From NCBI GenBank assembly GCA_948439995.1, contig CAOJNP010000006.1, positions 1 through 54,091 of the forward strand: 54,091 nucleotides of DNA. The letters are read 5' to 3'. Numbering within the stretch: position 1 is the first letter of the stretch; each line of letters opens with the position of its first letter. The notes beneath the pieces were generated by a model that was not told the DNA's origin, did no database searches, and saw only the letters and a list, made by a program, of their open reading frames with translations. A program made the position numbers and the translations under genes. Positions 1-8,700 of this stretch are shown piece after piece. Source of the stretch: an uncultured Erysipelotrichaceae bacterium (GTDB lineage: Bacteria; Bacillota_I; Bacilli_A; RF39; UBA660).

Positions 1-85
1 TATTAATCACACTTTTTATATATTTAGATACCAGTTCTTTGAAATTAGGAGAATCATTTTTAAAAGTTTCAGTTATATTAAACAT
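1..85 (-). CDS. Partial CDS, N-terminus of unknown protein
   Basis: An open frame starts with ATG at 85-83 and runs off the left edge of the window, so only about 28 residues are visible (MFNITETFKNDSPNF then a helix-like stretch ending KYIKSVI). A GAGGTGA-type ribosome binding site lies just upstream (about 88-95), which supports a real start. It lies downstream of the HTH gene on the same strand. No family can be recognised from so short a piece. Confidence 0.45.
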   Translation of the reverse strand, partial: MFNITETFKNDSPNFKELVSKYIKSVIN

Positions 86-145
86 AAGTCACCTCATTTA
101 AATTTATGACTTGTTTAAACATATTATTTATTCAATCCTCCTTTA

Positions 146-661
146 TTACGTGAAATTTTTTAATAAATCTTCTAATTCTCTTACTTCTTCATCTGTCATT
201 TTTTCTGATTCAATTTTTACTCCATGCCAATATTCATTACCTTCATCATCAACTGAATAAATATCTTTTAATATATCTTTTTTATTATTTTTATATTTAT
301 TATAATGGTTAAAATCATTTTGAATACTAGCATTAGCATTTTCTTGAATACTTGTTATTCTTTTCTTTAATACCTCAGATAATTTAATTATTCTCTTTGA
401 ATTGTTTTTTTCACTATTATTGATTTCTATATCAATATAGTTATATTTTGATAAACTACTTATACTCTTTGATATTGTAGGCTTAGTACAATCAAATTTA
501 TCCATAAAATATCTATTAGTAGGCCAACAATATCCATTTTTCTTACATAGTGACACTATTTCAATTAATAACACTCTTTCTAAAAATGTTAATCTATTAT
601 CTCCTAATACTGCTTCTGGTATTACTAAACTTATAAAAGGTTCTATTTCTTTTTTCATCAT
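146..661 (-). CDS. Helix-turn-helix (HTH_36-like) protein, plasmid/ICE replication type
   Basis: A 171-residue protein. Residues about 20-85 look like a winged helix-turn-helix of the HTH_36 type: a conserved LTFLERVLLIEI helix, then CWPTNRYFMDKF and TKPTISKSISSL as the recognition region. Such domains are typical of plasmid and integrative-element replication initiators or accessory proteins. The C-terminal half (about 95-171) is lysine/asparagine rich and ends in an acidic helix with no recognised fold. Two ATGs occur in tandem at the start; the second (658) is better spaced from GGAAAG. A short open frame with a far stronger ribosome binding site overlaps the start, so translation may be coupled. 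The exact role is not known. Confidence 0.6.
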   Translation of the reverse strand: MMKKEIEPFISLVIPEAVLGDNRLTFLERVLLIEIVSLCKKNGYCWPTNRYFMDKFDCTKPTISKSISSLSKYNYIDIEINNSEKNNSKRIIKLSEVLKKRITSIQENANASIQNDFNHYNKYKNNKKDILKDIYSVDDEGNEYWHGVKIESEKMTDEEVRELEDLLKNFT

Positions 662-698
662 CTTTCCAATATAAGATTATCAAATTTAGTAGTTCCAT
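597..698 (-). CDS. Possible 33-codon overlapping small ORF with strong SD
   Basis: ATG at 698-696 follows a near-perfect Shine-Dalgarno (GGAAGGAGG) at good spacing. It encodes 33 residues beginning MELLNLIILYWKDDEK and ends with TAA at 599-597, about 60 bases inside the HTH gene and in another frame. The HTH gene itself has only a weak site. This could be a leader peptide giving translational coupling, or the true start followed by a frameshift. No homologous family is recognised. Confidence 0.35.
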   Translation of the reverse strand: MELLNLIILYWKDDEKRNRTFYKFSNTRSSIRR

Positions 699-741
699 TA
701 TATCCTCCTTCCTTTACCAGTATTTTTAGGAACACATAAAA

Positions 742-811
742 AGAACTGGACATTTATCCACAATGAAAACAGGGAATACTGTTTTCATTTGAATAATATG
801 TACTCAGTTCT
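742..811. repeat. Nested inverted repeats with an exact DnaA box
   Basis: Outer arms AGAACTG (742-748) and CAGTTCT (805-811) enclose a perfect 10-bp stem (763-772 with 779-788, loop 773-778). An exact DnaA box TTATCCACA lies at 754-762, between the outer arm and the inner hairpin. The segment sits in the 266-base gap between the HTH gene and the restriction-methylation gene. It may be an origin or control region of the integrated element, or simply a terminator-like structure. The rest of the gap (812-927) shows nothing I can name. Confidence 0.45.
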
Positions 812-927
812 CTAAATTTTTATTTAAAGACTACAATTTGTGCATCAGCACTATGTTTATATATGTATTAATAACTACCTTCCCTAGTAGCTATTATAAG
901 TATAGCATGACAATCAAATAAATGCTA

Positions 928-3900
928 CTATCTAAATAAAAATTTCTCTAAATAATTGTCATTGGATAACATTAAACTATGTAGTTCATTTTGATTTTTG
1001 TTTATTTCTTTTTCTAATTTTTCGATTTTTGATACCACCATCCTTTGTTCTTCAATAGATGGTAAAGGAATTTTAATATTCTTTATAGTATCAATTGCTA
1101 ATTCAATTTGACCACTTTGTCCGGTTGCCATTTGTTCAATTGTCTTAAATCCAATATGTACAAGTGCATATAATGCAAATTTTGGTAAAAGTTTATTTTG
1201 ATTTAATCTTACAATTGTAATGTGGCTATCAACAACATAATTACCTTCTAAATTAAATAAAGTTACTCGACCAGCAGTTCCGACTCCAGTTGAATTTATT
1301 AATAAATCGCCTTTAACCAAATTTCTTTCATCAGAAACAAAATTATTACTAACATAATACTTGTTAAAAAAATCAAATGTTTCGTACCCTCTAGCCTGAC
1401 CTGATTTAATAATTTGAATATCTGATTCTCCATATTTTGCTGATTTGCCTCTTTTAATTAAAATTGAATAATCACCTATTTTTTGCATAATATTTTCATT
1501 AAAATAATGATCAATTATATTATCTGTTTGTAATTCAAGCTCCTTATTTCTTTGTAATAATAAATTACAACTATGCTTATTTTTTTCTATTTCTTTTACA
1601 ATACTTTCTTGTATTTCAATTGGAGGCAAAAGAACATCAATATTATTAATTTCATTTGATAAATTATTAATGTTAGCACCTGTACAATAATTGCTAACCA
1701 ATGATTGTACTTTTTTAGAAGATAAAAATAAATATAAATATTTCATATTAATTAATTCAGTTTTACTTCTTAATATACACATAAATCCACCGGCGTAATA
1801 ATTCAAATTGTCTTCAATAAAAGCACATTTACCAACATGTCTTTTACTGCCGCTTGAAAAACACATAAATATGTCACCCTTTTGTAATTTTTTTGTATTT
1901 TCTAATTTTAAATTCTCATCTAGGTATATTTTTTTTGTAATATTTAAATTACAATCCAAGGTCACGTTATCAGCAGTCAAAATAATATTATTAGTATTTA
2001 TAAATGTCTGTTGTTCTTTATTATAATTAACTCCTTTGATCAAATTAACTAATTCTCCCAATTTTTTTATAGGAAAATTATTATTTAAATTTAGATTAAG
2101 TTTTCCTTTTTTATTTAGATTAAGTTTTTTATCAAACTTACTAGTACCATAATCAATTAAATCACTTAAAAATTTATATTGTACATTTTTTTCAAGAGAA
2201 TCATCTATGTTTAATTTATTATCATTAAAAATGTTATATATATATGTATTTGCTTTCGTAGTATCTAGTTGATCATTTTCATTATATAATTTAGTCCCCG
2301 TAGAAAGCCATTTCAGTCCTTCGTGACCTCTACGTTCACTAAATTCATAACCCAAGAAAATTTTTTCTTCTTGTTTCTTTCCGGTCTTTATAATTACAGA
2401 CTCTTGTTGACATGTTAATATAAAATATAAGATTTTTTCTTTTTCTAGTTGCTTAACATTGCTTAAATTTCCACCGAATTCATTGTTATAATCATTATAT
2501 AATTCATGTTCAATCACTTCGCCGTTAATTAATTTAAGATAATCTTTAAAAGATAAATTATCATAAACATTCATTACATATTTAGAAAAAGCATTTTCTA
2601 TTCCTAAAACAGTAACATCTAAATTATCATCAAAGAATTTGTTGACCGCTCTTTCTATTTCTTTAAAATCATTGTCAGGTCTACGTTCTAAAAATAGAAT
2701 TATAGTATTTGTTCCTGTTTTCATGAAAGTACCTGAGCCAAGTTCCACTATAGATTTTACTTTAAAATACTTAAAAATTATTTCTCTGGCTTTTGAATGA
2801 ATACCACTATTTGTTAAAATAGAAATAGGTAAAATTACACCTGCTTTACCACCAACTCTAAGTAATTGTTTCATTCTTTCAACAAATAAACACTCGATTT
2901 CAGAACTATTATCAGTTAAATTATCATATAATTCAAAAGTTTCTTTACCATTCTTTAAAGTTGATTTAAATGCCTCTACACTATATGGTGGATTGGAAAT
3001 CAATATATCAAATTGTCCGTTGTTTTTTTTGTCAAAAGTTTGTGTCTCTTTCAATTTTCCAATATATTCATTTGATTTCTTAAAATTATCTAAACCATTA
3101 GCCCATATAATATTTGCTTCACCATCACCATTAAAAAATGCGGACACTTTAGCAGTTTTTACCAATCTATCATCTAAGTCGATTCCATAAACATAATCTT
3201 TGGCCCAAATAAATTTTTCACTTTCTATCCATGTACGTATTTTATTTTTTATTGTTGGAGTAGCAAAAGAAATATCTAAATTATCGACAATTTTATCAAT
3301 TTCTTCTTTAGTTAATGACATTCCAAATTCTTCTAATATATTTTGGACCTGTTCCATATATTCTGTTAAAAAATGTCCACTTCCCGCAGCATAATCAATT
3401 ACAACAGGTAAAATTTCACCCTCATTATTTTTGATTTTTTCAATAATCATTTCTTTTATTGGCAAAGAACTAATAATGAACCTAGTTATAGGTACAGGTG
3501 TAAAATATTGTCCTGCCTCTTGTTTCATTGATGTATTTAATAACAATTCAAAAAAATCACCTAAAAACTGATGTTTTTGTCTATATCTAAATTTATAACT
3601 CTGTAACAACAGAACAATTTCTTTTACAATTTTTGCATTAGCTTTAAATGATTTTTCATCTAAAACTTCTTTAAATGCAAAATTAGGACTTTTCTTAAGT
3701 CTTGTATCAATAAACATATCTTTTATTGTTTGTTTAAAACTTTCATTTGCATCAATTGACTGTAAAGCATTATTTATCTCGGTTTCAGAATAATCAGTTA
3801 CATTAATATTTAAGAATCTCCACATTCCTTTTTTGTATAAATCATTCAATCTCATTTGTAATGATTCATCTGTATCATCATCTAACCATTGAAAATGTAA

Positions 3901-4722
3901 TTCTTCTGTGTCATTTCTATCTTCATCAATAATTTTGCATACAAACAAATTAAGTAATTTATTAAATGCATTTGGCTTATCAGAAACAACATTGTGACGC
4001 AATATTTCCATAATTTGATTAAATATTTTTCCACTATCTTCTTCTTTTAAATCATCTAGCATTTCATAAGTTAATGCTTTATGTTTTATATCATAAGGTT
4101 CAGCATGTTTTTCAAATATACCATTGTCTTTAAATGATTTGTTCCAATGTGTATAAATTTCTTTAGAAGTTGATAATGAAATCCACTCATTATCAATAGA
4201 AATAATACTATTTTTATAATCAATTTTTCCGTTTTCTAACACAGATGTATATAAACACAAATATTTTGCATCCCTATCTAAAGCATAATATGTAAATAGT
4301 TGTCCGCCATCTTTATACATTTTATTAATTTCTTTTTTATATTCAATACCCCAAGTTTTGCATTCAATCATTAAATATGCTTTTCTATTTTCATCATAGA
4401 TTAAAATATCTAAATTTCCACTATGTCCATGCCCAGATGGATATATTTTTTCTAATTCTATATTTTGTGGTTTATAACCTTTTTCAAGCAACTTGTTTAC
4501 GCACTCTAAAACAACAAAATTTTCAGGCTTTGCAAAATTACATGTAGTAGTATTTCCAAGTTTAATTTTATTTCCATAATCTATTCTTTTATCATTAAAA
4601 TCCAAAAATATTTCATATAATTCATTACCTATTTTATATTCTTTAAAATAAATATTACTAACTCCATTTTTAGGTAAATAATTCATTGCTTTAATGAGTT
4701 TCTTTATATCATTTTCTAACAT
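928..4722 (-). CDS. Single-chain restriction-methylation-specificity protein (Type IIG-like)
   Basis: A 1264-residue protein with three parts. Residues about 60-180 form a PD-(D/E)xK-type nuclease: D105 in GNLDILIYD and E120-C-K122 in LMIECKTWG. Residues about 390-720 are an N6-adenine methylase of the HsdM type, with AdoMet motif I DYAAGSGHF (near 442) and catalytic NPPY (near 575). Residues about 870-1260 hold two target-recognition half-domains separated by conserved coiled segments (IEIQESIVKEIEKN and IEEQRMVVSKIEKL), as in HsdS. No helicase motor is visible, so this resembles Type IIG enzymes rather than Type I. A good AAGGAGG site precedes ATG 4722, and the small HTH gene ends two bases upstream, so the two are one translational unit. 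Both catalytic sites look intact. The recognition sequence cannot be read from the protein. Confidence 0.88.
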   Translation of the reverse strand: MLENDIKKLIKAMNYLPKNGVSNIYFKEYKIGNELYEIFLDFNDKRIDYGNKIKLGNTTTCNFAKPENFVVLECVNKLLEKGYKPQNIELEKIYPSGHGHSGNLDILIYDENRKAYLMIECKTWGIEYKKEINKMYKDGGQLFTYYALDRDAKYLCLYTSVLENGKIDYKNSIISIDNEWISLSTSKEIYTHWNKSFKDNGIFEKHAEPYDIKHKALTYEMLDDLKEEDSGKIFNQIMEILRHNVVSDKPNAFNKLLNLFVCKIIDEDRNDTEELHFQWLDDDTDESLQMRLNDLYKKGMWRFLNINVTDYSETEINNALQSIDANESFKQTIKDMFIDTRLKKSPNFAFKEVLDEKSFKANAKIVKEIVLLLQSYKFRYRQKHQFLGDFFELLLNTSMKQEAGQYFTPVPITRFIISSLPIKEMIIEKIKNNEGEILPVVIDYAAGSGHFLTEYMEQVQNILEEFGMSLTKEEIDKIVDNLDISFATPTIKNKIRTWIESEKFIWAKDYVYGIDLDDRLVKTAKVSAFFNGDGEANIIWANGLDNFKKSNEYIGKLKETQTFDKKNNGQFDILISNPPYSVEAFKSTLKNGKETFELYDNLTDNSSEIECLFVERMKQLLRVGGKAGVILPISILTNSGIHSKAREIIFKYFKVKSIVELGSGTFMKTGTNTIILFLERRPDNDFKEIERAVNKFFDDNLDVTVLGIENAFSKYVMNVYDNLSFKDYLKLINGEVIEHELYNDYNNEFGGNLSNVKQLEKEKILYFILTCQQESVIIKTGKKQEEKIFLGYEFSERRGHEGLKWLSTGTKLYNENDQLDTTKANTYIYNIFNDNKLNIDDSLEKNVQYKFLSDLIDYGTSKFDKKLNLNKKGKLNLNLNNNFPIKKLGELVNLIKGVNYNKEQQTFINTNNIILTADNVTLDCNLNITKKIYLDENLKLENTKKLQKGDIFMCFSSGSKRHVGKCAFIEDNLNYYAGGFMCILRSKTELINMKYLYLFLSSKKVQSLVSNYCTGANINNLSNEINNIDVLLPPIEIQESIVKEIEKNKHSCNLLLQRNKELELQTDNIIDHYFNENIMQKIGDYSILIKRGKSAKYGESDIQIIKSGQARGYETFDFFNKYYVSNNFVSDERNLVKGDLLINSTGVGTAGRVTLFNLEGNYVVDSHITIVRLNQNKLLPKFALYALVHIGFKTIEQMATGQSGQIELAIDTIKNIKIPLPSIEEQRMVVSKIEKLEKEINKNQNELHSLMLSNDNYLEKFLFR

Positions 4723-4724
4723 AA

Positions 4725-4910
4725 CTAAGCCTCCTTCTTATAATTCGTATAAGATTCAAGATATTTATTAATCTCTTTCTCTAGAATTCTCCATGAACAT
4801 CCAACTTTAGAGGCTTTTAACTTTTTATCATGTATCAATCTTATTACTGTTCTATCACTTACTTTTAAATGTTTTGCAACTTGTTTAACCGTATATACAT
4901 TGTTTTGCAT
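4725..4910 (-). CDS. Small excisionase/MerR-type HTH DNA-binding protein
   Basis: A protein of about 61 residues made almost entirely of one excisionase-family helix-turn-helix: YTVKQVAKHLKVSDRTVIRLI, then a beta-wing ending in WRILEKEINKYL. ATG 4910 is chosen because AAGAGGTG lies just upstream; an in-frame ATG at 4931 lacks such a site. The stop is two bases before the restriction-methylation gene, so the genes are co-translated. By position it may be a controller protein that times restriction expression. An excisionase role is less likely because no integrase is visible. Confidence 0.7.
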   Translation of the reverse strand: MQNNVYTVKQVAKHLKVSDRTVIRLIHDKKLKASKVGCSWRILEKEINKYLESYTNYKKEA

Positions 4911-4950
4911 ATCACTACACCTCTTATACAAACTATTATGTCTTATTATA

Positions 4951-4979
4951 AATATATATTATTTCTTTCATAATCTCAA
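4951..4979 (-). promoter_or_regulatory. Sigma-A-type promoter of the HTH/restriction operon
   Basis: Reading the minus strand, TTGAGA (4979-4974), a 17-base spacer and TATATT (4956-4951) lie about 40 bases upstream of the small HTH gene. Assigned by motif and spacing only. Confidence 0.45.
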
Positions 4980-5004
4980 GACAATTAATGAAAATTACGA
5001 CATT

Positions 5005-5847
5005 TTAGGACAACTCAGACACATAATAATTAACAACAAATGTACCTTTTACTTTTAAATTATTATTTTTACCTAATAACAAATTCTCATAAAACTTAAT
5101 TAAATAACTATTATCCTCTTTTATATTTAATTTATCATTACTATAGTTGCTTCTAACTAACACATTTCTAAAATATTTTGAATCGTCTTTAAATAAAGAA
5201 TAATTAATATTATAACCTAATTCCTTTAAATACTTAATCATAAATATTGCTGTTGTACGAGTATTACCTTCCATAAAAGGATGTACTTGCCAAACACAAG
5301 AAGTAAAATTAGATATACTTATTATTTTATCTGATGCATTTAATTTACTATAATCTTCTTGTCTTTCATTTGAAAAATCATAAATAAGATAATCTTTAAT
5401 TCTACTATAGTCACAATATACTACTGTATCACCATTCAATATTTCTTCATCTTTTGAAATATTAACTTCTCTAAATTTACCAGCAAACTTATAAACATCT
5501 TTAAATAAAGCATAGTGAATATATTTATAAAAATCTATCGTTAAATAGGACATATTATTTTGTAAGATTTGCATAATTCTTAATGATACGAAATCACATT
5601 CATGCTCATCTCTATTATAGCTATCATTTAGATCATCATAATATTTCTTTAGTTTATTTTCTAATTCATCAAGTGATATTTCATTTTTAATATTTAATTT
5701 TACTAAATCTTTCATATATTTAGAAGGTGTTAAATTATCAACTTGTTGTAAGCCAATTGCCATTTCCCATTTTGATTCTAAATCAGATTTATCATTTCTT
5801 ATTTCTATATATTCGTTAACTTCAGAATCCAAATATTGCTCATTCAT
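5005..5847 (-). CDS. Fic/DOC family protein with fused VbhA-like N-terminal domain
   Basis: Fic proteins transfer AMP or related groups from nucleotides to target proteins. The catalytic motif HPFMEGNTRT is intact (about residue 185 from this start), including the His, the acidic/Gly-Asn loop and the Arg. The N-terminal 60 residues resemble the VbhA antitoxin fold (WEMAIGLQQV, then LTPSKYMKDL and NEISLDELENKLKKYY). The usual inhibitory S/TxxxEG helix appears as LQQVDN, with Asp in place of Glu. Start 5847 is chosen because GAAGGTGA precedes it; an in-frame ATG at 5907 has no ribosome binding site. It lies downstream of AbiEi/AbiEii with no clear promoter, so it is probably co-transcribed. It could be a self-inhibited toxin or a defence effector. 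Confidence 0.85.
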   Translation of the reverse strand: MNEQYLDSEVNEYIEIRNDKSDLESKWEMAIGLQQVDNLTPSKYMKDLVKLNIKNEISLDELENKLKKYYDDLNDSYNRDEHECDFVSLRIMQILQNNMSYLTIDFYKYIHYALFKDVYKFAGKFREVNISKDEEILNGDTVVYCDYSRIKDYLIYDFSNERQEDYSKLNASDKIISISNFTSCVWQVHPFMEGNTRTTAIFMIKYLKELGYNINYSLFKDDSKYFRNVLVRSNYSNDKLNIKEDNSYLIKFYENLLLGKNNNLKVKGTFVVNYYVSELS

Positions 5848-5929
5848 TACTTCACCTTCTTTACTTAGCAAGTATTGAAAAGTTCCTCCCACAAGCACTT
5901 TTCGCATATTATGGGAATACTCCCAATCC

Positions 5930-6781
5930 CTATACTGTTACTAATTCTAAATTTAATTCTTTTATAAAATCGTTTAGTAAAATCATTATTTGATCTGCTT
6001 CTATATTTTTTGCATAACTATTCTTTTTGGAATAAGATTTCCAGTTTGTTTTTATTCTATCACTATCAATGATTGATTTAATAATTTTACTATAATCATT
6101 TAAGTATTCAAAGGATTCTCTTTTAGTAAAAGTATTATCAATTGCGTCTTTTAATATATTTATATCAATTTCATTTCTTAGCTTTGTTAAAAAGAAATAT
6201 ATATCATAATAATCTTTCATTCTACTATTATATTTACCACGTCTTAAAACAGTTTCTATTTTTTCAGCTAGTATAGTTTCAATATTATAACTATTAATTA
6301 AAATACTTTTATCTTCAAATAATAAAGGATATTTGAACTTCAATTCTTTTGGTGTTACTTTATCACCAGTTGATATATCAATTTCTAAATTCACTTTAGT
6401 ACTATTTACTCTACCAGTAATATGGTATTTATTTCCACCATATTCATCTTCTTCTCTTATATCAGAAATACTTACAATATCAAATTTAACTCCATCATTT
6501 AAATTAATAGATAGTATCTTATTTAAAACACTTGCCATTTTATCTTTTGAAATATCTATACCAGTAATTGTAGTATCCATATCTTTTGTTGTCCTGTTTT
6601 CTACACCGAACATTGCGGCAAGTAATAATCCACCTTTTAAAATAAAGTTATCTTGATATTCTGAAACAGATATTCTTTCTAATATTCTTTCAAACATAAA
6701 TCTTTGTAATGATTCATAGTAATTTAAATTATACTTTTCTTCAAGCTCTTTAGCTTTTAATTTAATCTTTTCTTCTACCAT
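5930..6781 (-). CDS. abiEii: AbiEii nucleotidyltransferase toxin (Type IV toxin-antitoxin)
   Basis: A 283-residue protein of the AbiEii/AbiGii family, nucleotidyltransferases related to DNA polymerase beta. The family core is visible: KGGLLLAAMFGV, then TTKDMDTTITG carrying the metal-binding acidic residues (about 50-75), and LAEKIETVLRRG followed by MKDYYDIYFFL (about 170-195). In known systems this protein modifies tRNA or related targets and blocks growth on phage infection. The start has GGAGGT upstream and overlaps the AbiEi stop by 7 bases, the usual coupled arrangement. Length and motifs are normal. Confidence 0.93.
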   Translation of the reverse strand: MVEEKIKLKAKELEEKYNLNYYESLQRFMFERILERISVSEYQDNFILKGGLLLAAMFGVENRTTKDMDTTITGIDISKDKMASVLNKILSINLNDGVKFDIVSISDIREEDEYGGNKYHITGRVNSTKVNLEIDISTGDKVTPKELKFKYPLLFEDKSILINSYNIETILAEKIETVLRRGKYNSRMKDYYDIYFFLTKLRNEIDINILKDAIDNTFTKRESFEYLNDYSKIIKSIIDSDRIKTNWKSYSKKNSYAKNIEADQIMILLNDFIKELNLELVTV

Positions 6782-7362
6782 TTCATCATTACCTCCACAA
6801 TTGTATTAACCTTGTCATAAATATTAAAGATCTTCGCATATTCTAATAATTTATCAACATCTTTATCTTTACTATGAAAATAATAATCTAAAACTCTATT
6901 TTGAAGTTCTAAATCAAATTCTCCTTCAGTTCTTAACATGTCACAAATACATCTCTCAGCATTATATATTTTTACTGGATTCCCACTTGGGCTTAGGGTT
7001 TCAATTATTCCAATATCATAAAACTTCTCTGAAACTCTATGAATATTATAATTTCCTCTCACTTTTTTATCTCTAGGTACAGTTATATCTATTTGCACTG
7101 GAGTTCTATTTGTTAAGTTAAGAATATGTAGTGCAGTATTATAAGAAAATATTGCTAATGGATATTTTTTTTGTAAAATAAAATATTCATCTTTTAATAT
7201 CTTATTATCCATATATAAACCATAACTTACTCTTTCAATTAATCCGTCATCTAAAAATTTTTGAATTAAAGGTTTACTCATACCCAATGTTAAAAATTCT
7301 GCAGTAGTAATATATCCATGATTACTATTTAGAAATTCAATTACTTTTTCTTTATTACTCAT
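6775..7362 (-). CDS. abiEi: AbiEi family antitoxin (Type IV toxin-antitoxin)
   Basis: A 195-residue protein. The N-terminal winged helix (residues about 5-60: GYITTAEFLTLGMSKPLIQKF and RVSYGLYM) binds DNA. The C-terminal antitoxin domain contains the characteristic ITVPRDKKVRGNYNIHRV and YNAERCICDMLR segments. In the studied family it represses its own operon and counters AbiEii. It is the first gene of the abiEi-abiEii-fic unit and has a good promoter upstream. The ribosome binding site is weak. Confidence 0.93.
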   Translation of the reverse strand: MSNKEKVIEFLNSNHGYITTAEFLTLGMSKPLIQKFLDDGLIERVSYGLYMDNKILKDEYFILQKKYPLAIFSYNTALHILNLTNRTPVQIDITVPRDKKVRGNYNIHRVSEKFYDIGIIETLSPSGNPVKIYNAERCICDMLRTEGEFDLELQNRVLDYYFHSKDKDVDKLLEYAKIFNIYDKVNTIVEVMMKW

Positions 7363-7390
7363 ATTTTAACCACTTTACTCTCGTACCTAC

Positions 7391-7419
7391 ATTATAGTAT
7401 TTTGTGGAACAAAAGTAAA
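7391..7419 (-). promoter_or_regulatory. Sigma-A promoter of abiEi operon
   Basis: On the minus strand, TTTACT (7419-7414), a 17-base spacer and a perfect TATAAT (7396-7391), 29 bases before the abiEi ATG. Further upstream (7440-7530) are GGGAATTTTCCC and a GAAAAC...GTTTTC repeat that could be operators; their role is unknown. Confidence 0.65.
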
Positions 7420-7588
7420 TAATTATAGATTAATTTGTTAAAAATATATTTTCTAAAGGGTTTGGGAATTTTCCCACAATAGAAAACTTGGCGGGAGTAG
7501 GTTTTCAGTGCTGGCTAGGACAATACTTTTAATATTTATTAAATACTAAGAAAATTGAAACTTCATTTTTAAAAATAAATTTAATAAA

Positions 7589-7624
7589 AAACTCTACTTA
7601 ACTACCTAAAATTAAATAGAGTTT
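7589..7624 (-). terminator. Rho-independent terminator
   Basis: AAACTCTA (minus strand, 7624-7617) pairs with TAGAGTTT (7596-7589), the stem extends with TTAA/TTAA, and a T-run follows. It lies just past the stop of the 7634-8308 gene. Confidence 0.7.
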
Positions 7625-7633
7625 AATAAATTT

Positions 7634-8308
7634 TTAACAATATGAATCAATTATTTCATTTAGCTTTTTATATGCTTTTGTATAATCTTCATCAGTTGTT
7701 GGATTACCATCAGGTATCGCTTCAAATCTATATGCGTAAGTCAATTTTCCATCATATATGTCATATAAATCATTATAAATAAAATTACTTAAATCAGTAT
7801 AAATTTGTATTTTTCCAATAATAGGATATTCTTTTTTTAAAGACAACATCACCTTATCATGCTCTTTTTCTGCTACTTCCCATAATTTTTCTTCTCTTAA
7901 CGAAGGTTCAAGTTTTTCAAAATCAAACCATAAATCATTAAAACCATTTGTTTTGTAGAAATATTCTAAAAATTCTATTATTGATTCATATACTCTTTTT
8001 ATCGACATCAATTCAACATCTGATAGTTTTTTCATTTTTGTATCTCCACCCTTCTTACACAATAGTACATCCTTTTCATACCCAAAATAATTTGCAATAT
8101 CCTTAATAAGATCTAATCCATTAGGACTATAAGTTTTATAACGCCAACTATGAACTGCATCTTTCGATACATTAATAGCATTTGCTAACTGTTCTTCCAT
8201 ATCTTTAATCATCAATCTATCCCTATTACATTTTCTATTAAACATATCATTAAAAATATCATGATCAAAAAAGTAAAAAGAATCTTTGTATTTATAAGGT
8301 TTATTCAT
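7634..8308 (-). CDS. Unknown protein with N-terminal HTH-like domain
   Basis: About 224 residues. I do not recognise the family. The N-terminal 85 residues look like a helix-turn-helix of the XRE/Cro type: MEEQLANAINVSKDAVHSWRYKTYSPNGLDLIKDIANYFG, split here around the recognition helix (VSKDAVHSWR). The remaining 130 residues are helical, rich in aromatic and acidic residues, with no known motif. ATG 8308 is chosen because AAAGGAGG ends 5 bases upstream; a longer in-frame ATG at 8323 would itself contain that site. A monocistronic unit: a terminator lies behind and one for the previous gene in front. It may be a regulator of the defence island. Confidence 0.6.
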   Translation of the reverse strand: MNKPYKYKDSFYFFDHDIFNDMFNRKCNRDRLMIKDMEEQLANAINVSKDAVHSWRYKTYSPNGLDLIKDIANYFGYEKDVLLCKKGGDTKMKKLSDVELMSIKRVYESIIEFLEYFYKTNGFNDLWFDFEKLEPSLREEKLWEVAEKEHDKVMLSLKKEYPIIGKIQIYTDLSNFIYNDLYDIYDGKLTYAYRFEAIPDGNPTTDEDYTKAYKKLNEIIDSYC

Positions 8309-8347
8309 AAATCCTCCTTTCATGCTACCATGATAAAATAAATTATT

Positions 8348-8376
8348 AAAAAAATAAAGTTTGACTAAATCAAACT
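8348..8376 (-). terminator. Rho-independent terminator after truncated amidase
   Basis: AGTTTGA (minus strand 8376-8370), loop TTTAG, TCAAACT (8364-8358), then TTATTTTTTT. Confidence 0.8.
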
Positions 8377-8385
8377 CTATAGGCT

Positions 8386-8700
8386 TTAATTGTTATACTT
8401 AATATTTGTTACACTTTGACCATCGCCACCACCTGCATTTATATGATTCGATAATACAATAACATCATTACCTTTTCCATAAAAACTTTGAGCTCTTCCC
8501 GGTCTTACATCAGGACCTAAAGTTTCATCAGAAGTTCGGGTCATTGAATTTTCTATTCCTAAGTCATTTAAACGTTTCTCTATATATTTACTTATTTTTA
8601 AGGTTAAGTCTTTTTCTATAATACCATTTGCACTTGTTCCAGGATCATTCCCACCATGCCCAGCATCAATTACAACTTTTTTTGTAGCTCTTTCATCCAT
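8386..8700 (-). pseudogene. Truncated N-acetylmuramoyl-L-alanine amidase (Amidase_3)
   Basis: About 104 residues matching only the first half of a zinc amidase that cleaves the peptide from peptidoglycan. VVIDAGHGGNDPGT with the first zinc His, EKDLTLKISKYI with the Glu ligand, and SNHINAGGGDG with the second zinc His are present. The sequence then ends after a short tail, so the C-terminal part with the catalytic Glu is missing (compare the complete amidase at 14516-15175). The stop is followed at once by a good terminator, so the gene end may be a deletion join. ATG 8700 is preceded by AGAGGTG. It sits at the border between the foreign island and the chromosomal block. Confidence 0.7.

Noticed and set aside
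4725-4910. Excisionase of a prophage or ICE
   Set aside because: No integrase is visible and the gene is coupled to the restriction-methylation gene, so a regulator is more likely.
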